The position numbers were made by a program, and so were the translations under genes. From contig JAKSZP010017367.1 of NCBI GenBank assembly GCA_022478985.1, positions 1-64,000 on the forward strand: 64,000 nucleotides of DNA, in the 5' to 3' direction. A model generated the notes under the pieces. The model ran no database searches. It had not been told where the DNA came from and saw nothing but the letters and a program-made list of their open reading frames with translations. Position 1 is the first letter of the stretch. Each line of letters starts with the position of its first letter. This DNA is from Massospora cicadina. Lineage: Eukaryota > Entomophthoromycota > Entomophthoromycetes > Entomophthorales > Entomophthoraceae. Below, in pieces: positions 1 through 11,609 of the stretch.

Positions 1-406
1 GGGTATGGCCATCCTCTTCAGTACCTTCTTGCTTGAGAAATGGAAAGATGGCCCAATCAACGCCCAGAGGACGTTCACTGGGACTTACAATACCTTAGTC
101 TTCATGACTTTCTGGCCATTTGAGATCTGAGCATCAGCCAGATTGCCCCCCCAGATTAGATCCGACCAATTTCAATTTGACAATCTTGGTGCAGATTTCG
201 CTAATTCCCCATAACAGTTCTGCTGAGGTGAGTGTGGGTACTGGGGGTGGGATCTGAAGTGGAAAAGCTGTTACCCACTGCTCATCTACTACATGAGTGA
301 GATTGCTCTGAGTAACAAGAGGTAACGCCATCTTCTTTGGTGTCTTCTTACTTGGGAATGGGAAATGGCCCAATCAACCACCAGGGGATGTTCCCCGGGA
401 CTTACA
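1..406 (-). repeat. Two tandem 5' ends of a family-E LTR, minus strand
   Basis: Read on the minus strand, an LTR-like sequence starts TGTAAGTCCCGGGG at 406 and a second start, TGTAAGTCCCAGTGA, lies at 89 and runs off the window. Both match the first 100 bp of the 1.2-kb LTRs at 50994 and 56020 and of the solo LTR at 11610. The minus strand from about 320 down to 134 is open and encodes the family motif HVVDEQWVTA, which is also found in the other copies. The 5' end at 406 abuts the helicase pseudogene, so the LTR inserted into or recombined with it. The rest of the LTR lies outside the window. Confidence 0.75.
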
Positions 407-1620
407 CTTTGGCAGCATACTATAGAGAGAGGGGTGATACTGTACTTTGTGTTTCCTCAACAGAAATTGTATCTATCCTTCTTCATAATGGACATACAGT
501 ACATTTTACCTTTTATGTTCCTTTCACTTTGACTGATAAGTCTATATGTAATATTAAGATCAATCTGATCTTGCTTTCAAACTCTGTAGAGCCAGATTAA
601 TTATCTGAGATGAGGCACCAATGCAGCATCAGCAGATTGTTATGGCATTTAATCACTCTCTCCAAAATATAACTTTCCTTTATTTTTTAGTGGCATTCCT
701 ATAGTTTTTGTTGGTAATTTAAGCAGCTTCAACTTATCATCTATTATGGGGGATGTGGTCAAATATTAGATACATATATCTAAAGCTTAATTTCTGGTAT
801 TAGCTTAAAATTTATTTTCTCACTGGAAATATGCGCTTGACAGACCAACCTGTCAATAGTGAGTATAGTGCTTGGGTACAATTTCTAAGTTACAACTGTC
901 AAAACCATGGTATAACTATTTACCCTAATATACCAAGTGCAGCATCAGCAGCTATTCATTGAATTTGTTTACCCTCATAGTGATATTCACCAGATTACAT
1001 TGCATAGTGCCTTATTTTTTCCATGGGCGCACAATTTTAGTGACAACTAATCAGCGGGCGAAGTTATTTAATGAAATTATTCTCTGTGTCTGCTTTGATC
1101 AGAGCTATCTTTACTGCACTAATGATACAGCCATTTCTGGTGAAAGGGGTACTGAAGAGCTTATACCTGTAGAATTGATAAACACAAGTGACTTGGGTTC
1201 TCTTCCTCCGCCTTTCCTTGAGCTTAAAGTTGGTGTGCTGATTATACTTTTACATAATCTCTATCCTACCCAGGGGATGTGTAATGGGACAGTACTCATT
1301 GTTGATGTGCTTAAGCAAAAAATAATATTAAGTCTACAATACTTTCTGGGCTATTTAGTGGTCAGCAATTTTTTAGCTCAAGGATTGATGTCATTGATTC
1401 TGAGAAATTTCACTTTACTCTTTTTTGCTGGAAGTTTTCTGTCCATCTAGCATTTGTGATGACTATTAACAAATTATAGGAACAATCTCTATTACTTGTT
1501 GGTGTAGATCTTTATGAGCCATTCACACATGTTCAGCTATATGTTGTCCTGTCATGAGTTACAAATGTATCTGTTATAATTGTTTGCTTTGAACATTTTT
1601 GCCATCAGGGACATGTTATA
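407..1620 (+). pseudogene. Helitron-type Pif1 helicase domain, degenerate
   Basis: Conceptual translation with frame changes gives the SF1 Pif1 helicase blocks of Helitrons in order. First comes a VLCVSST..IVSILL..G.T block followed by KSICNI (about 430-560), then DEAPMQH (about 610), then LTGNMRLTDQPVNS (about 830), then RTILVTTNQRA with LPPPFLELKVGVLIILLHNL and QGMCNGT (about 1040-1290). The C-terminal AFVMTIN and GVDLYEPF..VQLYV..S blocks lie at about 1450-1560. Stops and shifts make it non-functional. The N-terminal Rep/HUH half is absent, cut off by the LTR boundary at 406. No convincing Helitron 3' hairpin was found. It could be a captured cellular Pif1, but the block spacing fits a Helitron RepHel better. 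Confidence 0.85.
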
Positions 1621-4132
1621 AATGTTGTACTTTTATAGATTGCTGCTTTCCTCTCCTTCTGATAATTAGTTCTCAAAAAATAATCTTATACTGCATCTAT
1701 TAATAAGATTCTATAGATTTTAATAAATTTTTATAGAGCAAAAAAGTTATAATTCTTTAATAAAAATAAAAATTAAACTTAATTATTAGATATATCAGAT
1801 ACATTTTATAAGATAAACTAATGCAAGAAAATTACTTAATGTAAAAGCATAATTTTTAAGTAGCTTAAGGATTCACATTACATAACTATCTATTTTTCAT
1901 ATAAAATTGATAATAAGTCAGTAAATAATTATAAAGTAAATATGCGGCACAGATACTAGAATGAGGTCACCAGGATAGCTGGTGGCCAAATGGAGGCTGT
2001 ACAGTGTGAGCTTGTTGGTTAGTCAATGTACCAAACCTCACTTTCCATGCTCTTAGATGTATCCCACTTTTGGTGGATTGCAGTTTCTGATTTGAGCTAG
2101 CTTTTTTATTAATCCCTTTTATGATTGGTTATTTTAGCTAATAAAAAAGGAAATTAAATCATCATTTTTAAATTTACAATTGTTAACCTGAATTTCAGAG
2201 TTTAAGTGGCTAATTTACCCTTAAATGTTAAGAAATTGTTAAACCTTATACCTAACTGAAGAACCTCTACTGATCACTAGACAATCTGGTAGGTGTACCT
2301 TAACTGAGTTGATTAGTAAACATCCAACAATTTTTATTTTGCTTTGCTTGGGTAACTTGGGCTATAAGCTTGCTATTGTAAATTAAGCTGATACCCAAAT
2401 TTTAATTGCTAACTTTTTAGTATCAGCTTTCAGATGTGATTTCATTATGGTGGAGCAAACCTTAATCCAAATTAGTTCAAAGATTAGTGAAAATATTATA
2501 AAAAAGTTAAATTTTAAAATCTTAAATGAGCTCTACTGCAAGACAGTAGGATAAAATATTTCATAATAATTTTTATCTTATCAGAATTATGCATAAATCT
2601 GTCAGTGGTCACTTGCCCTGCACAAAACTTTTAGATATAGTTGAACAATGGTTTTACTATATTTAACCTAATTTACTCTTCCAACTGAGCATATGATATA
2701 TCTCTTGATGGTTCAGATAATTTTTCATCTAGCTATACCAAATTCTCTATAGATATAAATTATGACTCTTACATTTATATTAATTTTATATCCAAAGTAG
2801 TCAAATTTAATTAATTTTGTATCCTATCAATTCATTATAAGCCTAACCCTTTAAGTGAGTTTAAGGGTGGTTATCCTGGTGGTAAAAGCTTACCATTACC
2901 ACCTAGATATGCATGAGTTTTAATCTTGTACATAACAAGGTCATATCTTATATCTATCTCAAGGTCAACCCATATTGAAGTATTAACTCTTACTGAGTTT
3001 TATAAAAACAAAGAATTAAGAGAATTATACCAGTACAAATTAATTTAAATCCAACAAACCTAATGGTTGAACTTCCAGTTAAACTAATAATTAGCTTAAA
3101 TTAAGTTCAACTTTCTTTTCATTTGACACTATTTAGTAATCTAACCTAACTGTTGGTTCACATTATAAATAATTATGGGTAAAAAGCTTAAAGGTTTTAA
3201 CAAATAAATTTATTCTACAAAAATTGTACTTTTTATAATTTTTCCAATAGATTATTATATTATCATGAGAGTTACATAAGTGTGCTAAATTTCAAAGTTC
3301 TAGCTAGCCCTCTACCCACGCAGCTAGGAGTATCCTCTACCCATGTAGCTAGGAACTTCATTTTGCATGACTTTTTCTTAAGTACCCCTTTATGAGCTCC
3401 TTTAGTTATTTTGAGTTAACACTTCAATTTCATTTATGATTTCACAATTAAAATTGCTATTATCAATGCTAAACCTACAAATTGTTTGTTAATACATTCA
3501 TTGCACCATCACCCAATATATAGGTGACAGGGCCTCTACAGAAGCATACCTGTCACCCATATTTAGGTGACATGATGACAAATGTGTTAAATGCGTGCTT
3601 CATCCAAAAATTATAATTGTATTCTAATAAAAAAGTTCTTTTAATTATACCCAATAGACAGGATGACAATAATCTATCAAGTCTAACATCTAGAGCAGAA
3701 AATATACCACTAAGTTTCTACTCATCAGGTTTCAAGTTGATCAATTGCCATTTTTCATTCAATTGGCAGTATCTATCCTTATGTCAGCCTAATCAGTTGT
3801 ATATTTATAACCAATATGATATTATGTTTTGATTTTTGTTATAATGTTTCATAGTTAGCTACATTTGCTTACATTGCTTTTTATTAGATGAATATACATA
3901 TAATTTACAGTTAAAAAAGGACAACTAAATTTTTTTGGTATATTATATGTACTGAGAAAAAGCTTTTATGAGGTTTACAGATTTTAAAAGTTATGAAAAA
4001 GTTAAAAAATAAAAAGCTTTTTTTATAATTAATATATTATAAATCAAGTAAGAGCCTATAAAAATCAATGGAATACTTCAGAAATTAAAGTAAGATATTT
4101 AAAATGCCTTTAAAATTAATATTAATTTTATT
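1621..4132. other. AT-rich spacer without recognisable gene
   Basis: Very AT-rich sequence. The short open frames here (for example about 3617-3832) match nothing I know and look like chance. A short direct repeat around CTAGCCCTCTACCCACG lies at 3303-3355. Confidence 0.7.
3508..3572. repeat. Nested palindromes
   Basis: GGTGACAGG and its reverse complement CCTGTCACC flank a spacer of about 20 bp. Each arm is also part of a smaller dyad (TCACCC...AGGTGA and GTCACC...GGTGAC). No function is assigned. Confidence 0.6.
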
Positions 4133-4424
4133 AGGGGAGGGAGCCACAGTGGTAGAGTATGGACTAAATGGTTGATGCCTCCCCAGTTCAGTACTGGTAG
4201 ATAAAATTTGAGTTGGAGAATATTTATGATTATGTTTGTGTTTTGCACCAATGCCCTAAATTGAGATAGCAGATAGCAAGTCAGTCCATGGAGCTCCTGG
4301 CACATCAGAACGCTGTGTGTGGTGATTTACCAAAATTTATCTTTCTTTCCCATTGTTTTTAATTTTCATATTTTCCCATCAATCAGTATAGTACTGCCCC
4401 CAAGTTGACCCACCTTGAATAAAA
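4133..4424 (+). mobile_element. SINE-B, tRNA-derived
   Basis: A tRNA-like head contains CACAGTGGTAGAGTATG (A-box position) and CCAGTTCAGTACTGG (degenerate B box), followed by a SINE body and the tail GCCCCCAAGTTGACCCACC then TTGAATAAAA. The copy at 58888 aligns along its full length. The flanks TTAATTTTAT and TTAATTTTTAT are a likely imperfect target-site duplication. It would have been transcribed by RNA polymerase III; both boxes are now decayed. Confidence 0.85.
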
Positions 4425-4550
4425 CTTAATTTTTATATAATTAATGAAGAAAAAGATCTAGATGAAGAGAAAGGTCTATTATTTTAGCTTTTTTTAAACA
4501 TCAAAAGAAAGTATTTTAGTGATTAGTAAAAATAAAAACAAGGGAAAATA

Positions 4551-4682
4551 AGGATGGTTAGCCGAGCAGGTAAAACTGCTTCCACCCCTAGTGCAGGTTT
4601 TGAGTTCAAAACCTGTACTGGCTAGAAAATATTCTCGGTGTGGTATATTTGTCCCAAGGTCAACCCACCTCAAATAATTTTA
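4551..4682 (+). mobile_element. SINE-A, tRNA-derived, short
   Basis: The head GGTTAGCCGAGCAGG resembles the A box of a class II (Leu/Ser-type) tRNA and GGTTTTGAGTTCAAAACC carries the B box. The tail contains GTCCCAAGGTCAACCCACC then TCAAATAA. Two more copies lie on the minus strand at 26529 and 58612. The flanks AAAAACAAGGG and AAAAACAAGAGG are a probable target-site duplication. At about 130 bp it is little more than a tRNA head joined to the LINE-like tail. Confidence 0.85.
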
Positions 4683-4694
4683 AAAAACAAGAGG

Positions 4695-4999
4695 AATTAT
4701 TTTAAAATATTATATAGTCTTATAGCTAAAACATGTAAAAATAGTCTATATTTAGTAACTATTAGGTAAATTTTAGAAGTCTTCAGGAAGTTTTTAATTT
4801 TTAGAAGTTCCAAAAGGTTATTAAAATCTATTTAGTAAAGTATTTAAGTAATCAAAATAAATTATTCATCTGTAAATATTAGTTATATATATCAAGGTTA
4901 TTTATTTAACATTAATACCCATTTTTAGTCCTTATATAGTACATGTAGAATTTGATTACAAACACTTGTTAAAAATATATATGAGAAGTTATTACTGTT
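4695..4999. other. AT-rich spacer, nothing recognised
   Basis: No coding, repeat or RNA signal seen. Confidence 0.6.
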
Positions 5000-5342
5000 G
5001 TTGAGATAATGATTTGCTAATATTTGCAAATAAAGTAATTCTACCATTTAATTAAATTTCATTTTTATTCTGAGTTCTACCAAGTTTCCCTAGAATTGAG
5101 GCCTCAGAAAACCCCTAAAAATATGTATAAAAATCACTCATTAGTTTTATATTAAAGTATCAAAATTATAGAGTTTGTGTTTCTGTTGAGTTTATCCCAT
5201 TCCAATTTTAAAGTTTCTTTTCCTAAATATTTCCTTTTATAAACCATCCAGGATGACCAAAGATGCATGCCAGATCAACAACCCAGAGAACCCTGTTATT
5301 TATGCTATGCCACTGGCAATCTTTGTGGAATCTGCTAGTTTC
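5000..5342 (+). repeat. 5' LTR of element A
   Basis: Alignable with 14590-14943 over about 330 bp, including GTTTCTGTTGAGTTTATCC and CTTTTATAAACC in both. It ends ..AGTTTCA, and about 8 bp later TGGTGATCCTGCC could serve as a tRNA primer-binding site. The left edge is uncertain. Confidence 0.7.
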
Positions 5343-5649
5343 ACAAAAAACTGGTGATCCTGCCAGAAAACCTGTGAATGCCTTTTAGAGCCAGACTGCA
5401 GCCTGATGCTGATGCAGCTCTACAACAGTAAACCCAAGAAAAATTTAAAAGATTGTCTAAAAAACTAATGATTAGATGCTATTAACTCCTGGGTGATGAC
5501 TATAGCATAATCAACTGCAAACAACTCTGTGAAGTGCCCCACCTTATAACAGGTGCAGTAAGGAGTTGGCACAGTGCCACCTTCCATTTGACGCCTGGTA
5601 CAAATAGCAAGAGTGCACCTGGGATAAATACCAAAAGTGCACCTGCACC

Positions 5650-6321
5650 AAGTTCTGAATTTTAACCATGCAACTTTGGTATAAGTTCTACCACATGCGC
5701 CTTAAGGACTATGACAATGTTAACTGCTTCCTGGAAAGATTCAAAGATCTCCTAGGACAATGGCACCAGTCTGGTACCTGACGCTTTGACAATATGGACC
5801 AACATTTATTGGAATAATTTATTTATATGTTAGAAGAACCATACCTCAACCCCATCCTTATTGCCCAACATTTATGCACTGACTATGATATCAAAGACTG
5901 CTTTTAATAACCTACTGTTCAGCTTTCAACCAAAAAAGCTGCCAGAAAGCCTAAGATAGAAGATTAAGAGCCTGAGGGTGAGGCCATTTAAAAAGCTCTG
6001 GAAGATCAGCCCTCCCTCTGAGCTCACTGCACAGATGAATACCCTTTCAGAGAAAGTACAACAGCTCACCATGCTAGTATAAGGAGAACCCTGTAAGGCA
6101 ACCTCTTCTGACACACTTAAAAAGTTCAAGAATTATTTTAGGCTGTACCAGAACACCTGATGGTATTGTAAAGTGGTCCATATAGATGGGACTTGTCCAA
6201 CAAGAGTTAGCCAAAGACTATGACGCACCTTCAGCCCCCAGGCAGGCAATTCCTCAGTCCATACACTATCAGTACTAAATTCACCACCAATGTTCTATAA
6301 GAGTGTTAACAGGGCCTTATC
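5650..6321 (+). pseudogene. gag of element A, interrupted
   Basis: Translation from about 5668 gives a Retrotrans_gag-like stretch (LWYKFYHMRLKDYDNVN then CFLERFKDLLGQW), the helical capsid-type block of Gypsy gag. Further coding-like sequence follows with stops. The reading is broken at 6326 by the 3.2-kb insertion and resumes at 9547, where more gag-like sequence runs to about 9960. No CCHC knuckle was recognised. The family call rests on this motif and on its position before pol. Confidence 0.65.
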
Positions 6322-6326
6322 CACTG

Positions 6327-6903
6327 TGTAAAGATCGAATTTTTCTCAATAGTTGCATTTTCTCTCAGATTTAGATTTTCAGAATCTGAGTCAGATTGCT
6401 TTAAAATACTTTTGGCTCTGTTGTTTTAAACTCTTCGTTGTGCCTCACCCAATCTGTAGATTAGTCTTGTGTAAGACTAATCAATAACTCAGGTGAGGCC
6501 CCAAAAGGGCAGCCTTTATAAGGTGCATCTGCTAATCCCAAAGTTCACATTGGAATATCTACCCCTAGCATTCCCTTTCTGGGGAGCATTGTTGGTTGCT
6601 CCCCAGATGAGCTCTGGTCAGCGGGCCTTTTTTATCTCCTAGATAAAAAATAAAGTTTTGGGGTTTACATACCTTGCTTACCTGTTGGTATTTTTCATCC
6701 TTTTTCAAGGAGCTTTTTGAGAGGGTTGGGTTGGACCAGCCCCCAGAGAACCTTGCATAACCAACTAGTAGTAGGCAAAATTTGACGCTGTTGGAGCCTC
6801 AAACCTCTCCCTACTCAATTAGGCTACTTTAGTTGCTTGTCAGTGCACCAAAGAATCATTTTAATATACAGAAGTTGTAACTGGGGTTTTTCTGCCAATT
6901 ACA
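6327..6903 (+). repeat. LTR 1 of the non-coding LTR element
   Basis: 577 bp, from TGTAAAGATCG to CCAATTACA; aligned throughout with LTR2 and LTR3. Confidence 0.9.
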
Positions 6904-7646
6904 TTATTCTGAAGTCAAGTGTGCATTACATGCCTCCAATCCCCAGTTTGGCTGACCTCAGTGGTTACTTAGTCCTGGTTGTCGAGGTACCAGCATTAAA
7001 GGGAGCTGGTGACTGATGGCCATCCCTGGATCTGAAGTGACCATTGGTTAGAAACCCATTGGGGCCTACCGCTTACCAGGGATTTGGTAACACTGAGGGG
7101 ACCTGTCCCAGCAGGGCTCCCTCACCAATGGATGGTCCACCCAGAAAGGGGATGGATGTTTAGCTAAGCTGTACTGTGCACCCCTCTCACGCTTCTGTTG
7201 GAGAAAGCGCCTTTCTGGTTGGGATGAGAAAACCATTGACAATAGGAGCCTTGGAGGGGATGCACTACACAGCCAAGTGCTGGGCGTGCACCTTTGGGCT
7301 GGGGGCTGCCCAGCCACGCTGTACAGTGCACTAGGCACTCCTCTTATGCTATTGTTTGAGAAAGCGCCTTCATGGCTGGGATGGGAAGACCAGCGCCAAT
7401 AGGAGCCTGTGAGGGGATGAATAACACAGCCACATGCTGGCATGCATCCTTGGGCCAGGTGGGCTAATTCTGGCAGCCCAGTCCTGATTCGCCAGTGCCA
7501 TTTGTCTTTTCTCTTGAGAGGCCCAGAGTTTATCTGCGATAATTTTCCTGGGGATCAAGCTAACTCACCCCAGGAAGCCCTCATCGTGGTGGCCTTCCAC
7601 TGTGGGGCCTCTCTTTGGAGAGGGGCCCTTCTCTTTTAGGGGGTAA

Positions 7647-8222
7647 TGTAGTGATTGAGTTTTTCTCAATTGTTTCATTTCAACTCAGATTCAGATTTTC
7701 TGAATCTGAGTCAAATTGCTTTAAAATACTTTTGGCTCAGTTCAGTTTGGGCGCTGGGCTGTGCCTCACCTGAGTTGTAAATTAGGCTCATATGAGGCTG
7801 ATCAATGACTTAGGTGAGGCCCCCAAAAGGCAGCCTTTATAAGGTGCCCCCACCAATTCTGAAGCTCAATTAAAAATATTAACCCTAGCATTCCCTTCCC
7901 AGAGAGTATTATTGGTTGCTCCCCAGATGAGCTCTGGTCAGTGGGCCCTTTTATTATCCTTATATAAAATTGAAGGTTGTTTTGGGGTTTGCATACCTTG
8001 CATACCTGTTGGTTTTTTAGTTGTTTGGTTTTTGAGGAGCTTTCATGTGGTTGGGTCAGACCAACTCAGCGGACTATGCTTACCCAACTAGAAGTAGGCA
8101 ATGTTTTTGCTGTCAGTGCCCCAAACCTCTCAATACTCAAAATGGCTGCTTTTGTTGTTTGAAGTGCACCAAAGAAACATTTACTATATGCGGTTGGAAA
8201 CTGGGATTTTCTGTCCATTACA
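7647..8222 (+). repeat. LTR 2 (middle) of the non-coding LTR element
   Basis: 576 bp, from TGTAGTGATTG to TCCATTACA, directly preceded by the purine-rich TTAGGGGGTAA. Confidence 0.9.
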
Positions 8223-8963
8223 TTATTCTGAAGTCAAATGTGCATTGCATGCCTCCAATCCCCAGTTTGGCTGACCTTAGTGGTCACTTGGGACCAGTTG
8301 TAAAGGAACCAGAACCAGGTGGAGCCAGTGACTGATGGCCACCCTGGATCCAAAGTGACCGTTGGTTGAAAATCTTGGTGATGTCTCCCGCTCACCAGGA
8401 ATATAATGGCACCAAGCGGACCTGTCCCAGCAGGGTTCCCTCACCAATGGATGGTCCACCCAGAAAGGGGATATACATCCAGCTGCACTGTGCCATGCAC
8501 CCCTCTCACGCTTCTGTCGAAGAAAGCGCCTTAATGGTTGGGATGGGAAGACCATCGTCAACAGGAGCCTGGGAGGGGATGCACAACACAGTTAAGTGCT
8601 GGGCGTGCATCCTTAGGCTGGGGGCTGCCCAGCCACGCTGTACAGTGCACTAGGCACCCCTCTTACGCTATTGTTTGAGAAAGCGCCTTCCTGGTTGGGA
8701 TGGGAAGACCATTGACAATAGGAGCCTGGGAGGGGGTGCACAACACAGCCGTGTGCTTGGCGTACATCCTTGGGCCAGGTGGGCTGATTCTGGAAGCCTA
8801 GTCCCAATTTACCATTGTCATTTATCTTTTCCCTTGAGAGGCCTGGAGTTTATCTGGGCTAATTTTCCTGGGGCTCAAGGCAACTCGCCCTAGGAAGCCC
8901 TCTTTGTGGTGGCCTTCCACTGTGGGGCCTCTCTTTAAGGAGGGACCCTCCTATAGGGGGTAA

Positions 8964-9541
8964 TGTAATGATTAATATTATCTCAATTGTTGCACTTTGA
9001 CTTGGATTTGGTTTTCCAAATATGAGTCAAATTGCTTTAAATTACTTTTGGCTCTGTTGTTTTGGGCGCTGGGTTATGCCTCACCCAAGTTGTCTTAAGG
9101 CTCATATGAGCCTAATCAAATACTTAGGTGAGATCCCCAAAGGGCGGCCTTTATAAGGCGCACCTGCCAATTCCAAAGTTCACTTCAGAATAATTACACC
9201 TAGCATTACCTTCCTGGGGAGCGTTGTTGGTTGATCCCCAGATGAGCTCTTGTCAGCGGGACTTTTTATCACCTATATAAAAAATAAAGGTTGTTTTGGG
9301 GTTTACATACCTTGCTTACCTGTTGGTCTTTTTCATCCTTTTTCAAGGAGCTTTTTGAGAGGGTTGGGTTGGACCAGCCCCCCAGAGAACCTTGCATAAC
9401 CAACTAGTAGTAGGCAATGTTTGACGCTGTTGGTGCCTAAAACCTCTCCCTACTCGGTTAGGCTACTTTGGTTGCTTGTTGGTGCACCAAAGAATCTTTT
9501 AATATACAGCAGTCAGAACTGGGGGTTTTCCATCCATTACA
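8964..9541 (+). repeat. LTR 3 of the non-coding LTR element
   Basis: 578 bp, from TGTAATGATTA to TCCATTACA, followed by the target duplication CACTG. Confidence 0.9.
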
Positions 9542-10549
9542 CACTGTATTAGACTCCTATATATAGCTTTGCTGAACAATTACTACAGGATGGGGGCAAT
9601 GCCCTACCAGCACCAATATTATGGAGCACTGCTAGTACAGCCTCATCCACCCCTCTGATAAATTGAGTGACCATACATGCAGCCTTTATTAGAACAAGCC
9701 TGACAACTCCTCCTAGCAAAAATATATGCGTCTGAAAATCGAAATAAGTAAATCAGGTAGCAGCAATATTTATGACCCAACCAAGAGAATCAAAGTTGAT
9801 GACCTCCTAATTTTGAGAAGAAAGAACCTGAGGACTTACATGAAATGCCTATGGAAGAATATGATGAGTCAATAAGAAAACACAACAATAGCCCTTCACT
9901 TATCAGAACTTGCAAAGCAGGCCATGAAAACCTGAATTCTCACAAAACCTAAGTAATACAGCAGTCATCCCTACTGAAACCCATCTGGTAGTGAAGAAAA
10001 AAACTGTAACAAAATTTTGAGTGCACAACAATTTTAATGCCAGCTTTCAATCTGGCGTCATGCTGACTCAAAAGGGATTCCTCTGCAAAAATTTTAGATA
10101 AATTATTCTAATACCACTTGACCTGTGTAATTCCATCCCTGCATTATAACATGACTTTTTACCAAATTATTGGCCTTAACAAGCTTTGAAACAAAACCCA
10201 AAACAGGAATCCCTAATCACGAACATGTGAGCTCCCCACACTATGGGTCCCTATTAGGATATGCCATGCCCATACACCCTGAAATGGGCTTCACAACTAA
10301 TATTGTGTCTAAAAATTTCTTCTATACATTAGATACAAGAATATATTTCAAAGTAACATGGGTTTCCTGATACTAGTGGAACTCAGCTAGCTTATTGTGT
10401 TCAAGTGCTCAACCTCTCAGTGGAGATAGTAGGTAAAATTCAATGCTTTGAAGTGTTAGGTTTTGACTATAACCACTTCCAGTTATCACCTTTGAAACAT
10501 CTCCATAGAAGTTCAATATATATTCCAACTTTATATTAGATTAATGATT

Positions 10550-11609
10550 TATGCAGACAAATAAATGAATGAAACCACTGACCATTACGTATTCCAACCC
10601 AAAGAAGCCAATTATTGCCTCCTTACAACTGTCCTCCTTAATTGTGAAACGAATTATTGTAAAAATTAATGCCCTAACTCTTCTGGAGGATAACCATATG
10701 GAGAAAGTAACACAACTCCTTGACCAACTAAATCCACTTTTCTGCTGCAACAGCAATGGCATTTCTCTCTCAACCATGGGTTTATATCAAATTGATGTCA
10801 CTGATGCTAAACCCATTGACAGATAACCTACCACCTGCCTCAAGCATGATATTTCTCAAAGTGGAAATCAAGAAAGGGCTGGACAGCAGCCTCATCCTCC
10901 CCTATTAGTCAACATGGTCATTCCCCTTTGTTGCTGTCCTTAAAAAGAATGTTACTCTGGTTGTGAAATTAATAAATTCCGCTAACCAAGTAGCCAAGAA
11001 AAAATGTGTACCTAATGATAATCACAGGTACTTTTAACACCATAGGTGTGCACAGTATTTAACCATTATCAACTTATAATCTGGTTACTACCAACTGGCT
11101 ATGGAGTAAGAGTCTATTCCAATGAATAGCTTTGGTCATCAAATTTGGACAATTGGAATACACTAAAATGTCTTTTAACTTAATGGATCTCCTAAAGCAT
11201 TTTAAAAGGTTATGAACGCTATTCCACAATGAAAAATCAGTATATCACTAACAACCTTGATATTCTTACTGTCTTTTCATCCAACTTCCAACAACACCTG
11301 AATGACCTAGGAGCAGTACTCTGGCAGACTAAGGAAGCAAACCTTGGCATTAATGAATCTAAGCTGGTGCTCTGCACTAGAGAGTTGAAGCTGTTTGGAC
11401 ATATTATCTCACTGAAAGAAAAGTACACTAATCCCTCTAAGGTGGAAGACATTTTTGTGTGGCCCATCCTGAACAACGCAGCTGAACTCCTGAGTTTCCT
11501 GAGAACAGTTAATTACTACTTTACATTTATATATAAAATTCAGTAAGGTAGCTGCTTTATTGTACTGACTCCATAAGAATTAAACCCTTGTGAATTCACT
11601 GACACTGCC
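10550..11609 (+). pseudogene. Reverse transcriptase of element A, 5' part of pol
   Basis: The linker before RT (GLYQIDVTDAKPID, about 10781-10822) is the usual Gypsy ..HRIDTGDAKPI block. WSFPFVAVLKKN (about 10915) matches the WSSPVVLVKKK finger motif. From 11229 the palm and thumb are readable: FSSNFQQHLNDLGAVL, ELKLFGHIIS and LLSFLRTVNYYFTFI. The catalytic YxDD is lost (TNNLDIL at about 11243). The sequence is cut at 11609 by the solo LTR; RNase H continues after it at 12916. No certain protease was recognised upstream; a DTSGTQ stretch near 10370 is a weak candidate. Confidence 0.8.

Larger units (their letters stand above)
6327..9541 (+). mobile_element. Non-coding LTR element, LTR-int-LTR-int-LTR
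   Basis: Three copies of a 576-578 bp LTR (6327-6903, 7647-8222, 8964-9541) alternate with two internal regions of 743 and 741 bp. The LTRs start TGTAAAG, TGTAGTG or TGTAATG and end ATTACA, so the termini are inverted repeats. The 5-bp target-site duplication CACTG flanks the whole unit (6322-6326 and 9542-9546), so it entered or matured as one locus. A G-rich tract (TTAGGGGGTAA, ATAGGGGGTAA) before LTR2 and LTR3 is the polypurine tract. The internal regions encode no gag or pol and contain an internal direct repeat of about 145 bp. It is non-autonomous (LARD/TRIM-like) and clearly richer in GC than its surroundings. Confidence 0.92.

Noticed and set aside
337..406. ATG-initiated start of the helicase frame at 337
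   Set aside because: Bases up to 406 belong to the family-E LTR end; helicase similarity begins only after it, so this start is fortuitous.
7066..8893. Several open frames of 60-125 codons on both strands within the non-coding LTR element
   Set aside because: They come from GC-rich tandem repeats, overlap on both strands and match no gag or pol domain.
10370..10480. Aspartic protease of element A (DTSGTQ)
   Set aside because: Only the triad-like residues fit; flanking sequence does not support a protease fold.
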